A stretch of 64,000 nt of DNA from Paenibacillus sp. 32O-W (GCF_007679495.1 NZ_VEGP01000002.1:62001-126000), one strand, 5' to 3'. Numbered from the stretch's first letter, positions 44,511 through 52,924 are shown. The notes: generated by a model from the sequence alone, not told the origin. Numbers and translations: made by a program.

Positions 44511-44536
44511 CAGTCCGGGCACATAAACCCGGACTG
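44511..44536. terminator. terminator between MFS and MarR genes
   Basis: Perfect 9-bp stem CAGTCCGGG / CCCGGACTG with an 8-base loop. On the minus strand it is followed by TTTTCTTTTT, so it ends the marR transcript best, 140 bp beyond its stop; it may also serve the MFS gene. Confidence 0.75.
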
Positions 44537-44673
44537 TCTCGGTTATAAAATGGATCCGTCGGATGGCTGTTTCGTTTCCGAATTTAAGTTCAAACTTTCC
44601 CCTCTGCCCTTCTCTCGAACTCCCTTGTCCCTCAAGCCCTTTTTCTTCGGGTTTCCATATCTGTAGTGCAATT

Positions 44674-45138
44674 TTATCCTTGGTTCAGCTTCTCGGTCTC
44701 TTGTTTAAATACCTCTGTACTCTTCATAATATACTCTTGGATCAATTTGTTTTCTTCCGGACTGTAAGCAGACATTACTTCGCTCATAGCTTGTCCAAAC
44801 GATTGAAAAATCGGCCCTAATTCAGCTCCCACTTTTCCAAAATTGGCCTTAATAATAACCTTTCTCCTGTCTTTCGGATCTCTTTCCCTGTAAACAAAAT
44901 CTTTATTTTCAAGTCTATCGACCACTGTTGTAACCATTCCAGTCGATAACCCCGTTTTTAATGCGATCTCCCCGGCAGTAAGTCCTTCCACGGGGATAAG
45001 CCCTAACACTTTGTAGTCCGTTAAATTTAAACCAACTTTTTCAGCAACGGTCTGGTGGAACATAATTAAAGCAAGACTAAATTGTTGTCCTAAATTGACT
45101 GCATTATGCTCATTCGCAGGATTATTTTTCATTGACAA
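44674..45138 (-). CDS. MarR-family transcriptional regulator
   Basis: 154 residues from TTG 45138 (GGGAGGGG site 8 bases ahead; ATG 45132 possible). The winged helix is visible: LTAGEIALKTGLSTGMVTTVV, then DRLENKDFVYRERDPKDRRK with the wing Asp-Arg. MarR proteins repress adjacent genes and release on ligand. It is divergent from two membrane-protein genes, with a palindrome over their promoter. Confidence 0.92.
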   Translation of the reverse strand: MSMKNNPANEHNAVNLGQQFSLALIMFHQTVAEKVGLNLTDYKVLGLIPVEGLTAGEIALKTGLSTGMVTTVVDRLENKDFVYRERDPKDRRKVIIKANFGKVGAELGPIFQSFGQAMSEVMSAYSPEENKLIQEYIMKSTEVFKQETEKLNQG

Positions 45139-45160
45139 TCAGATAGCCCCTCCCTATAAT
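45132..45160 (+). promoter_or_regulatory. sigma-A promoter for the MarR-adjacent membrane genes
   Basis: TTGACA, exactly 17 bases, TATAAT: a perfect consensus promoter on the plus strand, with the -35 over the marR start codon. Transcription should begin near 45167, inside the palindrome at 45166-45184. Confidence 0.85.
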
Positions 45161-45165
45161 GAATT

Positions 45166-45184
45166 TATCTCCAAATTAGAGATA
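45166..45184. promoter_or_regulatory. inverted repeat, candidate MarR operator
   Basis: TATCTC - 7 bases - GAGATA, placed just downstream of the -10 box, in the usual size range for MarR dimer sites. Binding would block the divergent transcript and possibly marR itself. Confidence 0.65.
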
Positions 45185-45249
45185 CTCTATTATGGAGGTA
45201 AATTAAACCTTGTTTTTATTGTGCTTTATAATCGGAAGGAATGACAAAG

Positions 45250-45624
45250 TTGTTCCAGGACATCTTTTACAACAGTATTTTATATCCTGCCATGGAAGGA
45301 TTGCGAGTACTGATCTGGTCATACGCATTTTATTTCACCTTTGCCATCGTATTTCTTCTCTCCATTCCTATAGCTATTATGCGGTGTTTTCAAAGCATAA
45401 TCAAACACACGAATAAAACCTTCGCTTTTATTGAAAGCATGGTATGGATATTGAGTATATCACAATATGTGCTCACCTATTGCCTTATTTTCGGGTTCCT
45501 CAACTTGGTCATAATTATTGCAATGAATATGTCTAAAAAAATGTTCGAACACGTTCCAGCTATCGATTCCATTCAAAAAGTTGCGGTTTTGGGCATAAAA
45601 AAATCTGTTCATTATTCCCGTTAG
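45250..45624 (+). CDS. membrane protein of unknown function (MarR-adjacent, first)
   Basis: About 124 residues. GGAAGGA abuts an ATG at 45241; the TTG at 45250 is better spaced. Three hydrophobic segments are seen, with WSYAFYFTFAIVFLLSIPIA and YVLTYCLIFGFLNLVIIIA, and a basic loop between. Another in-frame-shifted TTG (45210) follows a separate GGAGGT, perhaps a short leader. No family recognised. Likely target of the MarR repressor. Confidence 0.65.
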   Translation: MFQDIFYNSILYPAMEGLRVLIWSYAFYFTFAIVFLLSIPIAIMRCFQSIIKHTNKTFAFIESMVWILSISQYVLTYCLIFGFLNLVIIIAMNMSKKMFEHVPAIDSIQKVAVLGIKKSVHYSR

Positions 45625-45681
45625 TATCATTTATCTTTTAAACATTGTACAGATAATCTGATCGTTAAACGAGGTGATCTT

Positions 45682-46251
45682 ATGGGATTTTCTGATCTTA
45701 TGCGTTATGGAAAATATGGTCTCCATACACTTTTTTCCTCCGTCTTGTTTTTTTACCGCCATCTCTCCCTGCTCATCCTTGCACTTATCCCGTCTTGTAT
45801 CCGTGCATATCAAATGTGGAATCAGCTTCAAGTACCCATGGTATTTGAAATTTTAGTGGAATTGACAAGAATCGTATTGTTTCTGCTCATGCTTTGCCTT
45901 ATGACTACTGGAAATTTGACAAGTTTGTGGCGGAAGAGGTTTTGGCAGAGGCTTGGGGATTCTTGTTCCTTGCATCTGAAGAAAAATTGGCCCTGCTTCT
46001 TTCTTGCTCAAATCGTGATATTCCTTGTGTTCTTATATGGCCTAGGAAATTTAGCTATTATCGTCATCGTGAATCTTTCTTTAACCCCAATCCTCGACAT
46101 TTTAGATATCAATTCGGTTGAACATTCAGCCCAATCCGCATATAATGCCTACCTGTTCTTTTTGAAAAATATGAGCGTTATACCATTGGCCATGGTTTAC
46201 ATTCTTATCATGTTAGGAGTAGGACCGACCAACCATAAAAGGCTAGATTAA
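45682..46251 (+). CDS. membrane protein of unknown function (MarR-adjacent, second)
   Basis: 189 residues behind ACGAGGTGATC. Four hydrophobic segments (about 25-38, 55-75, 103-128, 160-180); basic loop LWRKRFWQRLGD in between. The end of segment three (VFLYGLGNLAIIVIVNLS) resembles the corresponding helix of the first protein, so the two may be distant relatives. 57 bp separate the genes. Function unknown. Confidence 0.65.
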   Translation: MGFSDLMRYGKYGLHTLFSSVLFFYRHLSLLILALIPSCIRAYQMWNQLQVPMVFEILVELTRIVLFLLMLCLMTTGNLTSLWRKRFWQRLGDSCSLHLKKNWPCFFLAQIVIFLVFLYGLGNLAIIVIVNLSLTPILDILDINSVEHSAQSAYNAYLFFLKNMSVIPLAMVYILIMLGVGPTNHKRLD

Positions 46252-46626
46252 AATAAGATTGGAGAAGTGGGCACCAAAATAGGCATTCTGAACATTGTAA
46301 AAATAGACGCTTGACGAGCAGGTCTCATTTAGAAACGAAACGAGATAAAAATTCGTGTCCAGAAGGGCAGGATAAATGTCAGGGGAACGCTGAGATCAGT
46401 GTTTTAAAATCCGAGCAAGAGCTTGGGGAAAAAACTTGAGCAAAGCACTCATCACATCCCCTAACCCGTTGATCACCTGGGTTCATGCTTAAAGGATGAG
46501 AAATCCCTGCTTTGATCGTCGCGGAGGATGAAAAAAGACTGATGAAAGGATCGAGTAAAAACAGATCCCCCTCCAGTCTTTTGTATTGTTTGGGTACTAA
46601 TTTTATCTTAGTCGGTTGGACAGGAA
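46252..46626. other. gene-free region with possible remnants
   Basis: About 375 bp. A short open stretch directly after the membrane gene and a response-regulator-like fragment LIVAEDEKRLM at 46510 are visible, but no complete gene. It ends in the terminator at 46533-46582. Confidence 0.4.
46533..46582. terminator. composite bidirectional terminator
   Basis: Outer stem AAAAGACTG / CAGTCTTTT encloses inner stem GGATC / GATCC. On the minus strand it lies 45 bp after the RNA methyltransferase stop. Confidence 0.7.
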
Positions 46627-47427
46627 TTATATTTGCTGAAAAGACCGCTGTCGAAGCGCCTCGTACAGAAGAATGGTTCCGGCCATGGCGACATTCAACG
46701 ATTCCGCACGGCCCCGCATAGGAATGATTACGTTGTGGTTGGCCAGACGGCCGACCTCTTCCGAAACCCCTGCCCCTTCGTTGCCGAGAATGATCCAGGT
46801 CGCCTGTCTGAAGTCGGTTTCGTAGCAGGTCTTGCTTGCATTCAACGAAGTGTTCAGCAGTTGAATGCCTCTATCGCCCGCTTTGCGAAGCAGCGGGGCG
46901 AGCTCTGCCTGCACAACGGGCAGATGGAACAGCGATCCCATAGTGGCGCGAATGGTCTTCGGGTTATACAAGTCCACGGTGCCTTGTCCGAGCACGACTC
47001 CGGAAGCGCCGGCAGCATCGGCCGCCCGAATGATGGTCCCCAGATTGCCGGGGTCCTGAATTCCATCCACGACAACGACCAATCCGTCCGATAACGACAG
47101 CAGCCCTTCGGCCGATTCTTCCCTCTTCCTGACAATAGCAGCGACGCTTTGCGGCGTTCGGGTATCCGTCACTTTGGAAAGCACCGCTTCCGTAACGGCT
47201 ATCCATTCCTCCCGCGCCGCACGATCGTTGTCCTTGAGCTCCGGCGGAAGGCCGCGTTCCATGGAATAAAGCACCGTCTCGACCGGCTCGTTCGAACGCA
47301 AAGCCTCCTGTACCAGATGCGTGCCCTCGATCAAATATTTATTCTGCTCGTCTCTTCCCTTCCTGCCAAGCAGCTGCGCCCACTGCTTAACCCGCAGGTT
47401 ATTAACTGATGTAATTTCGTTGGTCAT
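46627..47427 (-). CDS. SpoU/TrmH-family RNA 2'-O-ribose methyltransferase
   Basis: 266 residues. An N-terminal substrate-binding domain (KYLIEGTHLVQEAL) precedes the trefoil-knot SPOUT domain with its three motifs: DPGNLGTIIRAADA, ILGNEGAGVS and IPMRGRAESLNVAMA. Members methylate rRNA or tRNA riboses with SAM; the closest Bacillus match by pattern is YsgA. It follows the Ktr subunit gene with a 10-bp gap. Confidence 0.92.
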   Translation of the reverse strand: MTNEITSVNNLRVKQWAQLLGRKGRDEQNKYLIEGTHLVQEALRSNEPVETVLYSMERGLPPELKDNDRAAREEWIAVTEAVLSKVTDTRTPQSVAAIVRKREESAEGLLSLSDGLVVVVDGIQDPGNLGTIIRAADAAGASGVVLGQGTVDLYNPKTIRATMGSLFHLPVVQAELAPLLRKAGDRGIQLLNTSLNASKTCYETDFRQATWIILGNEGAGVSEEVGRLANHNVIIPMRGRAESLNVAMAGTILLYEALRQRSFQQI

Positions 47428-47437
47428 ACAGCCTCCG

Positions 47438-48097
47438 TTACTTCGTGAACGTTTTCTCGAATTCGACTAAATCCTCGTTCTTCCCTACGACGACAAGAAC
47501 ATCGTCCTCCTTGATCGCATCTTCAGCATGAGGTGCAATATTCATGTGGGTGCCGGTTTTGATAGCCATCACATTACAGCGATATTTGGCCCGGATATCC
47601 AACTGCAGCAAACTCTTGCCGATCATCTGGGGAGACGCTTTAATCTCCACGATGCTGTAATCATCGGATAATTCAACGTAATCCAAGATGTTGGGAGAGA
47701 TCAAGTGATGAGCGACCCGATTTCCCATATCCCTTTCCGGAAAAATGACCTTGTCCGCACCGATTTTCTTCAGCACATTGCCATGCAAATCGTTCTGCGC
47801 CTTGACAATAATCTTCTGGATGCCCAGATCTTTGAGAATCAGGGTAGTCAGAATGCTGGATTGAATATCCTGCCCGATAGCTACGACAACGACATCAAAA
47901 TGATGAATTCCCAGCGCCTTCAGTGCTTCTTCATCCGTGGAATCCGCTTGAACCGCTTGGGTCACGAAGGCACTCATTTCCTGTACCTTCTGGCCGTTGG
48001 AATCGACAGCCAACACATCATACCCGGATTTCGATAAAGACTTGGCCACACTCGAACCGAAGCGGCCCATTCCGATAATGGCAAATTGTTTTTTCAT
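47438..48097 (-). CDS. Ktr/Trk potassium channel gating subunit (RCK_N-RCK_C)
   Basis: 219 residues, peripheral membrane protein. RCK_N domain: FAIIGMGRFGSSVAKSL, with the nucleotide-binding Gly motif and acidic end of strand 2 (AVDSNGQ); RCK_C (c-di-AMP-binding in KtrA/KtrC) from about 135. It gates a KtrB/KtrD-type channel not present in this window. AAAGGAG precedes the ATG. Whether KtrA or KtrC cannot be told. Confidence 0.93.
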   Translation of the reverse strand: MKKQFAIIGMGRFGSSVAKSLSKSGYDVLAVDSNGQKVQEMSAFVTQAVQADSTDEEALKALGIHHFDVVVVAIGQDIQSSILTTLILKDLGIQKIIVKAQNDLHGNVLKKIGADKVIFPERDMGNRVAHHLISPNILDYVELSDDYSIVEIKASPQMIGKSLLQLDIRAKYRCNVMAIKTGTHMNIAPHAEDAIKEDDVLVVVGKNEDLVEFEKTFTK

Positions 48098-48319
48098 CGC
48101 TACCGCTCCTTTAGCTTCTTCCTAGAATTATACCATACCGTAGGGATCCATACATAAAAGGGGGTGCCTAAAGACATATTAATAACAATTCCCCCTAAAG
48201 CAGGCTTCGTGGCTTGGTTCATCCCCCATTTTTATATATGGTAAATGGTTCGGCCTTTAGATAGGGCAACTTTTGTGGTTGCTCGCGACGAATCTTACGA
48301 CAACGGAGGTTTTCTCACG

Positions 48320-48526
48320 ATGAATATCGACTTAAGGCAGGCTATTGTGCAGCGAGTACAGGGCAAATCGACAGAAGAACTGACGGATGTGATTGAAGGT
48401 TCGATTGACAGCACGGATCAAGCCCTTCCCGGGTTAGGCGTGTTATTTGAAATTATTTGGAAAAATACGGATGAACCTACCCATTCCACTTTGGTTCAAG
48501 CCCTTAAGGATCATCTTCCCCAGTAG
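48320..48526 (+). CDS. sspI: small acid-soluble spore protein SspI
   Basis: 68 residues from ATG 48320 behind ACGGAGG; the 25 codons upstream are not needed. MNIDLRQAIVQRVQGKSTEEL and LPGLGVLFEIIWKNTDE match SspI. SspI is a minor forespore protein. Monocistronic by appearance. Confidence 0.93.
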   Translation: MNIDLRQAIVQRVQGKSTEELTDVIEGSIDSTDQALPGLGVLFEIIWKNTDEPTHSTLVQALKDHLPQ

Positions 48527-48572
48527 AGATCTTTCCTGACACACGAAAATGCCAAAAAGTAAGACTCCCGGT

Positions 48573-48600
48573 CAACGCACGCCTCTCCCGGCGCGCGTTG
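48573..48600. repeat. GC-rich hairpin CAACGCACGCC / GGCGCGCGTTG, second copy
   Basis: Same element as at 37339, with one change in the left arm and a different loop. It lies 47 bp after sspI within a GC-rich stretch that ends in GAGAGTCT, complementary to AAGACTC at its start, forming a larger stem. Confidence 0.65.
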
Positions 48601-48770
48601 CGGGCCTCGGGGCGGCAGCCCGGCATGCCCAACGCGAGAGTCTACTATTGCTCCTGTTTAACTTCAAAACTATTCTACCCATTATCAATGAATGGGAATA
48701 GAGAGCGATAAATTTATCCCGATGTTTGTATTATCGGGTTAAGACCCCACACCTCTATAGCTGGGCTCTA

Positions 48771-48828
48771 AATCAGGTGGAGTAGAGTCTCCATCTGATT
48801 ACTCTATGTTCAGCTAAGCTGAACGAGT
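48771..48828. repeat. two adjacent hairpins at the end of the phosphatase gene
   Basis: First: AATCAGGTGGAG / CTCCATCTGATT (48771-48800). Second: ACTC-x4-TTCAGC-TAA-GCTGAA-x-GAGT (48801-48828), abutting the stop of the minus-strand gene. Neither has a classic T-run. The rest of 48601-48770 shows nothing clear. Confidence 0.6.
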
Positions 48829-49551
48829 TCACTCTTCAAACAGGCAAAAAGTATTAGGGACCATCCGTTTGCCCGAGGCTTCCCCGGATAGGAACTTATC
48901 CAGATCCGGCTCTATAACTTTCAGCACGTCATGGAAGGTTTCGAACGGAAAGTAGGCCTCTCCGGCTTCATCGAGGTAACCGGCCAGCCTTGCTCTGGCA
49001 AAGATCCAATCGGCAAAACCCGAACCATAATAATCACTCGTTCCGTCTCCGATATATAGCACATGGTAGCCTTCCTGCTTTAATTTCCGCACCACGTCCG
49101 CCTTGCAGCAGCCGCACCATTTGCAAGCTTCATTTTCATTTTGGAAATCAAGCCTGTACCCTCCGTCCTCCGTATAATAAATCGGATTCGATATGATTTG
49201 CTCCACCTGATAATCGAACTTCCGGATGATTTCCCGGATATAATATTCCATTCCATCACTCAGTATCGTGACAGGGATACCGTGCTTACGGCAAAAGTCA
49301 AGAAAATCCGCAGCTCCCTCCCGCGGATTTATCTGTCGGATCACATCGTCCACCAATGATTTGCGGTCTGCCAGAAAGGAGTAGCTCGTTCTCGCCACCT
49401 CCATGGAACCGACCTGACCGGCATCGAATTGGCGGTAAGCCTCCACCACTGCCGGTTCCTTCTCGACCTCGGCTGTTTTCATAAGCAAATCTCCGACATC
49501 CTGCTGCATTAAGGTCCCGTCAAAATCGGTGACTACGGCCAGCTTAGACAT
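48829..49551 (-). CDS. MtnX-like HAD-family phosphatase
   Basis: About 240 residues from ATG 49551 (GGTGGAGAAG site). Catalytic motif VVTDFDGTL with nucleophile Asp, then VTILSDGM and YIGDGTSDYYG, the HAD order. The pattern resembles 2-hydroxy-3-keto-5-methylthiopentenyl-1-phosphate phosphatase (MtnX), but no methionine-salvage neighbours are present, so the substrate is open. A Cys cluster CKWCGCCK is unusual. Confidence 0.82.
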   Translation of the reverse strand: MSKLAVVTDFDGTLMQQDVGDLLMKTAEVEKEPAVVEAYRQFDAGQVGSMEVARTSYSFLADRKSLVDDVIRQINPREGAADFLDFCRKHGIPVTILSDGMEYYIREIIRKFDYQVEQIISNPIYYTEDGGYRLDFQNENEACKWCGCCKADVVRKLKQEGYHVLYIGDGTSDYYGSGFADWIFARARLAGYLDEAGEAYFPFETFHDVLKVIEPDLDKFLSGEASGKRMVPNTFCLFEE

Positions 49552-49694
49552 TTCTTCTCCACCCATTTCGTTTATATTGAAAGCAACGTCAATTTGTCCT
49601 TATCATACCACATCCAGACCCCTTATAGTTTCATAATGAAATAGATGGAGACAGCTTTTCAAATTTTTCAGACGCATAAATCGAAGTTGGCAGG

Positions 49695-50447
49695 CTATCG
49701 GATTCTTTTATAGGCCCTGGCATACCTTAAAATTTTTAAGTAGGCTTTTCGGTTGGCCAATTTTCTGAAAATATAAGGGTCCGGCCGGAAATTGACTTCC
49801 AAAATCCACGGATCTAAATCTTTGCCGATGGCGATATCGACCCCGATTTCCTTCAATCCGGGAAAATGTTTATGCAGTTGTATGGCCGCATCCGTCCCCA
49901 GCTTGGCAAGCCGTGCCATATACTTCTCCCTCTCGGCAGGGCCCATGTATCGGCTCAGAAGGACGTCAACCGTCTTAAGTGTCCCTCCATTATGATAATT
50001 CGTTACTACCTTCTGAGGATGAGCCACCCTTCCCATCATCCCGGTGGTCTCCCAATTCTTCACCGGGTTCCTCTGCACCATTACGCGAATATCGAAGGGA
50101 CGCTGCTCATGGCTTAAGAGCCTGATTCCCTTCTGAACCAAATAGCGCTTCTTCCCGGTTTGTCTTAACAGATTAGCATACATATCCGTATAAGAACCGA
50201 ACGTCCATCTGCGCTTCCCTCTTTGAAAATGAAACCGGAGTCTGCCCTCGGCCTCTTCCTTCTCGACTCGGATGACCCCGATACCGAAGGTTCCGAAATT
50301 AGGTTTAATATAAACCATACCGTATTTATTCAACATTTCCTGCAGGCTGTCCCTGTTCATCCGCCGGGTTTCGGGAATGACCGGGCGAATCTGTTCGTTC
50401 TGCAGCAGGATGGTTGTCTTAAGCCATTTGTTCGCTGTCAGTTTCAC
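49695..50447 (-). CDS. YheC/YheD-family ATP-grasp-like spore protein
   Basis: 250 residues, GTG start overlapping the upstream stop (GTGA). The ATP-grasp-like core is visible: YIKPNFGTFGIGVIRV, RPFDIRVMVQRN and ILEVNFRPDPYIF. YheC and YheD of B. subtilis are coat-associated and longer (over 360 residues); this one is a compact version. Pairing with a CotSA-like glycosyltransferase points to the spore surface. Confidence 0.85.
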   Translation of the reverse strand: MKLTANKWLKTTILLQNEQIRPVIPETRRMNRDSLQEMLNKYGMVYIKPNFGTFGIGVIRVEKEEAEGRLRFHFQRGKRRWTFGSYTDMYANLLRQTGKKRYLVQKGIRLLSHEQRPFDIRVMVQRNPVKNWETTGMMGRVAHPQKVVTNYHNGGTLKTVDVLLSRYMGPAEREKYMARLAKLGTDAAIQLHKHFPGLKEIGVDIAIGKDLDPWILEVNFRPDPYIFRKLANRKAYLKILRYARAYKRIR

Positions 50448-51598
50448 CGCGCTTCCTCCACCTTTGACTTAACATTGGACCTGTAATAAAGATCATACAG
50501 ATTGATTAAATGACCTGCTGATGTTTTCCAACCAAACCTCTTGACTGCATCCTCCCTCGCTTGCTTGCCCAATTGCTTCCCCCATTCCCGGTGACGGGCA
50601 AGATAAGCAATCCGTGCGGCAAACGCTCTGTAGTCCTGATAATGATCGACCAACAGTCCGTTATGTTTGTCCCGGATAATTTCCCCGATTCCCCCGATAT
50701 TAGAGGCTATGCAGGGAAGCCCGGTAGCCATCGCCTCTACGTTTACCAGGCCGAAGGCTTCATGCTTTTGCGACGGACAGACGAAGCAATCGGCCATCCA
50801 ATACAGCTTGTGCATTTGCCGATGCGACAGCTGCCCCAAGAACACGACCGGGACCCGGTAATGCCGGGCGAGCTTCTTTAATTTCATCCCGTAACCATGC
50901 ACCTGGCTCTTCCCTGCCACTACCAGTTTGATTTCGGGAACTTCATTTCGCGCCATGCGGATAGCGCGGATCAGCAGGGGAAGTCCTTTGCGCGGAATCA
51001 GTCTCCCTGCGAAGGCCACGGTGAATGATGCCGCTAGCCCGTATCGGTTTTTCAGATCCATTTTTTCTGCCGGTGTCGGCGGCCGAAACCGATTCAAGTC
51101 CGTTCCCAGCCAAACTTTCTTAATTTTGTTGTGAAGGCGGGGGAACCGTTCTTTCAGCCTATTCTGTAAAGACAAGCTGTTGGCAACTATCAAATCGGCT
51201 TTGGACAAACAGCGGAACGCCAGCTCACGTGAAATTCGGGGGGCGGAAACAAATGTCAGCGAATGCAGGAAAATGGACACGGGCGTATTAGGAAATTGCC
51301 GCTTTACCCGAGGGAGAAAGAGAGGGCGGTTATCTACCTGCACCCAGTCAAAGGTATGGCCGGCCAATCTTCTGAGGACATGGTTTAAATAATTGCCCGG
51401 ACTTCCTCCCGGAACCCTGATGATCGTTAGATTTCCGTCTTTAGTTAAGGCGGGATAGCCGGTATGTTCGCGGCTGATGATCGTTACCTGATGGCTGGCG
51501 GACAGCTCTTTCGCAATATGGTGAATCGAAATTTCCACCGATCCCCCCAATACCGGAGGAACCGGGATTTGTTCCGGGGCGATAATTAACAGATGCAA
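50444..51598 (-). CDS. GT4-family glycosyltransferase, CotSA-like
   Basis: 384 residues, TTG start behind GGAGGTG. GT-B fold: N-terminal GGSVEISIHHIAKELSA, nucleotide-sugar site in VAFAGRLIPRKGLPLLIRA, and catalytic-site EAFGLVNVEAMATGLPCIAS with E-x7-E. The layout resembles CotSA of spore formers. It is translationally coupled to the YheC/YheD gene, so coat glycan modification is the best guess. Confidence 0.87.
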   Translation of the reverse strand: MHLLIIAPEQIPVPPVLGGSVEISIHHIAKELSASHQVTIISREHTGYPALTKDGNLTIIRVPGGSPGNYLNHVLRRLAGHTFDWVQVDNRPLFLPRVKRQFPNTPVSIFLHSLTFVSAPRISRELAFRCLSKADLIVANSLSLQNRLKERFPRLHNKIKKVWLGTDLNRFRPPTPAEKMDLKNRYGLAASFTVAFAGRLIPRKGLPLLIRAIRMARNEVPEIKLVVAGKSQVHGYGMKLKKLARHYRVPVVFLGQLSHRQMHKLYWMADCFVCPSQKHEAFGLVNVEAMATGLPCIASNIGGIGEIIRDKHNGLLVDHYQDYRAFAARIAYLARHREWGKQLGKQAREDAVKRFGWKTSAGHLINLYDLYYRSNVKSKVEEAR

Positions 51599-51808
51599 CA
51601 GACGGCACCTCCTTAACCGATATCGGAGACGGCATCCGGTATCAGAGATTCACTGCTCGCGTTCCTGTACACGCGGCCTTTACTGTACTGGTATACAGAG
51701 CTTTTTTACTCCAATATCATATGTGTGCATACCCGCTGATGCACTGGACAACTGACAGTGCATGACCAAGACCCAAAACCCCAAGAAAAGTGACGTTTTG
51801 CTTCGTAT

Positions 51809-51876
51809 CCGCGGTAAAGCCTGCAATTCTGCACGCTTTGGGCTGTTTGATCCCGTGTCCGCGGTAAAGCCTGCAA
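51809..51876. repeat. two CCGCGGTAAAGCCTGCAA units with 50-bp period
   Basis: The 18-base unit occurs at 51809 and 51859, exactly 50 bp apart. The core AAAGCCTGCA resembles the AAAGACCTGCA motif at 37 kb, also ~50-bp spaced. The surrounding 51599-51926 has no gene. Confidence 0.75.
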
Positions 51877-51926
51877 AAACACATCTTTTTTTTTCATTCC
51901 AAGGGAGATCAAGCCATTTTATAGGT

Positions 51927-51961
51927 AAAAAAGCCGCCGATCACAGGGATCTGCGGCTTTT
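51927..51961 (-). terminator. terminator of the gamma-subunit-GMC-tatC-tatA operon
   Basis: Stem AAAAGCCGC-CGATC / GATCT-GCGGCTTTT; on the minus strand it ends in TTTTTT. 9 bp after the tatA stop. Confidence 0.85.
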
Positions 51962-51969
51962 ATTCCTTA

Positions 51970-52173
51970 TCACTTAAGCAATTTAAGTTCGTCCTTCTCC
52001 TGGCGGACCACGTTATCCTCGGTATCGTCGACCATTCCTCTAGTCGAATTGCGGAACTCACGCAGCGTATCGCCGAAAGCTCTTCCGAGCTGCGGAAGCT
52101 TGGCCGGCCCGAAGACAATCAGGGCAATGGCCAGAATAATAATCAAGCCGGGAATCCCTACATTATTGAACAT
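51970..52173 (-). CDS. tatA: Sec-independent protein translocase TatA
   Basis: 67 residues: membrane helix [16 protein letters not shown], hinge [13 protein letters not shown] with the conserved Phe-Gly/Pro pattern, then an amphipathic helix. TatA forms the pore of twin-arginine translocation. GGGGAGG precedes the ATG. It follows tatC by 16 bp; no tatB-like gene, as usual in Firmicutes. Confidence 0.95.
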   Translation of the reverse strand: MFNNVGIPGLIIILAIALIVFGPAKLPQLGRAFGDTLREFRNSTRGMVDDTEDNVVRQEKDELKLLK

Positions 52174-52189
52174 TTGATTAACCTCCCCT

Positions 52190-52924
52190 TCACTGGGTAT
52201 TGGTTGACAGTGTTGCTAGTCTTCTGTAGTAATGGCCTGCCAAGGCGGCGCTGATTTCGAACAAGGCAATTAACGGAATCGTCACGGACAGATGCGAGAT
52301 GAAGTCCGGCGGCGAGATCAGCGCCCCTACGATTGCAAGCCCGACATAAGCATATTTGCGGGTTCCCTTGAGCCTCTCCGGAGTCAACAGCCCAAGCCGT
52401 GTAAGAAACAGCACGACAACGGGCATCTCAAAGGAGACCCCCATCGGAAAGACGACGTTGAACAGGAAGGAAAAGTAACGATCGATCCCGTAAGTCTCCA
52501 TTGCCCCGATCGAGGCGTTCATCGTTTTCATAAACCCGACCATCATCGGAAAAACGACATAGTAGCCGAAAACGGTGCCCGTAAGGAAGAGCAGGAAGGA
52601 GGCCGGAACGAATGCAAGTGTTCCTCTGGCCTCCGCATCAGTCAGACCCGGCCTGACAAATGCCCATATTTGATACAGCAGCACCGGAAGAGTGAACAGG
52701 ATCGCAAACAGAAACGCGCACTTCATGTAGACGAACAGCCCGTCCGTCAACGAGAATACGTTCCACTCGATGCCGCTGGCGCCCGGCCTGGCTTGAACAT
52801 AGCGCAATATGGCGGGAGATAAATACAACCCCGCGCACATGGCGCCCAACAAGACCGTCGCGACCACGATCAATCTCTTGCGTAGCTCGGTCAGATGAAC
52901 GACCAGATTTTCTTTTATATCCAT
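52190..52924 (-). CDS. tatC: Sec-independent protein translocase TatC
   Basis: About 244 residues from ATG 52924, behind CAGGGGT. Six hydrophobic helices; N-terminal [10 protein letters not shown] is the conserved signal-recognition loop, and [13 protein letters not shown] the first cytosolic loop. TatC binds Tat signal peptides. It lies 30 bp downstream of the GMC dehydrogenase gene, whose partner has a Tat signal, indicating a dedicated system. Confidence 0.95.
   Translation of the reverse strand: MDIKENLVVHLTELRKRLIVVATVLLGAMCAGLYLSPAILRYVQARPGASGIEWNVFSLTDGLFVYMKCAFLFAILFTLPVLLYQIWAFVRPGLTDAEARGTLAFVPASFLLFLTGTVFGYYVVFPMMVGFMKTMNASIGAMETYGIDRYFSFLFNVVFPMGVSFEMPVVVLFLTRLGLLTPERLKGTRKYAYVGLAIVGALISPPDFISHLSVTIPLIALFEISAALAGHYYRRLATLSTNTQ

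Noticed and set aside
46510-46560. Response-regulator-like fragment LIVAEDEKRLM
   Set aside because: Only about 11 residues match, there is no start or continuing domain, and the DNA forms part of a terminator.
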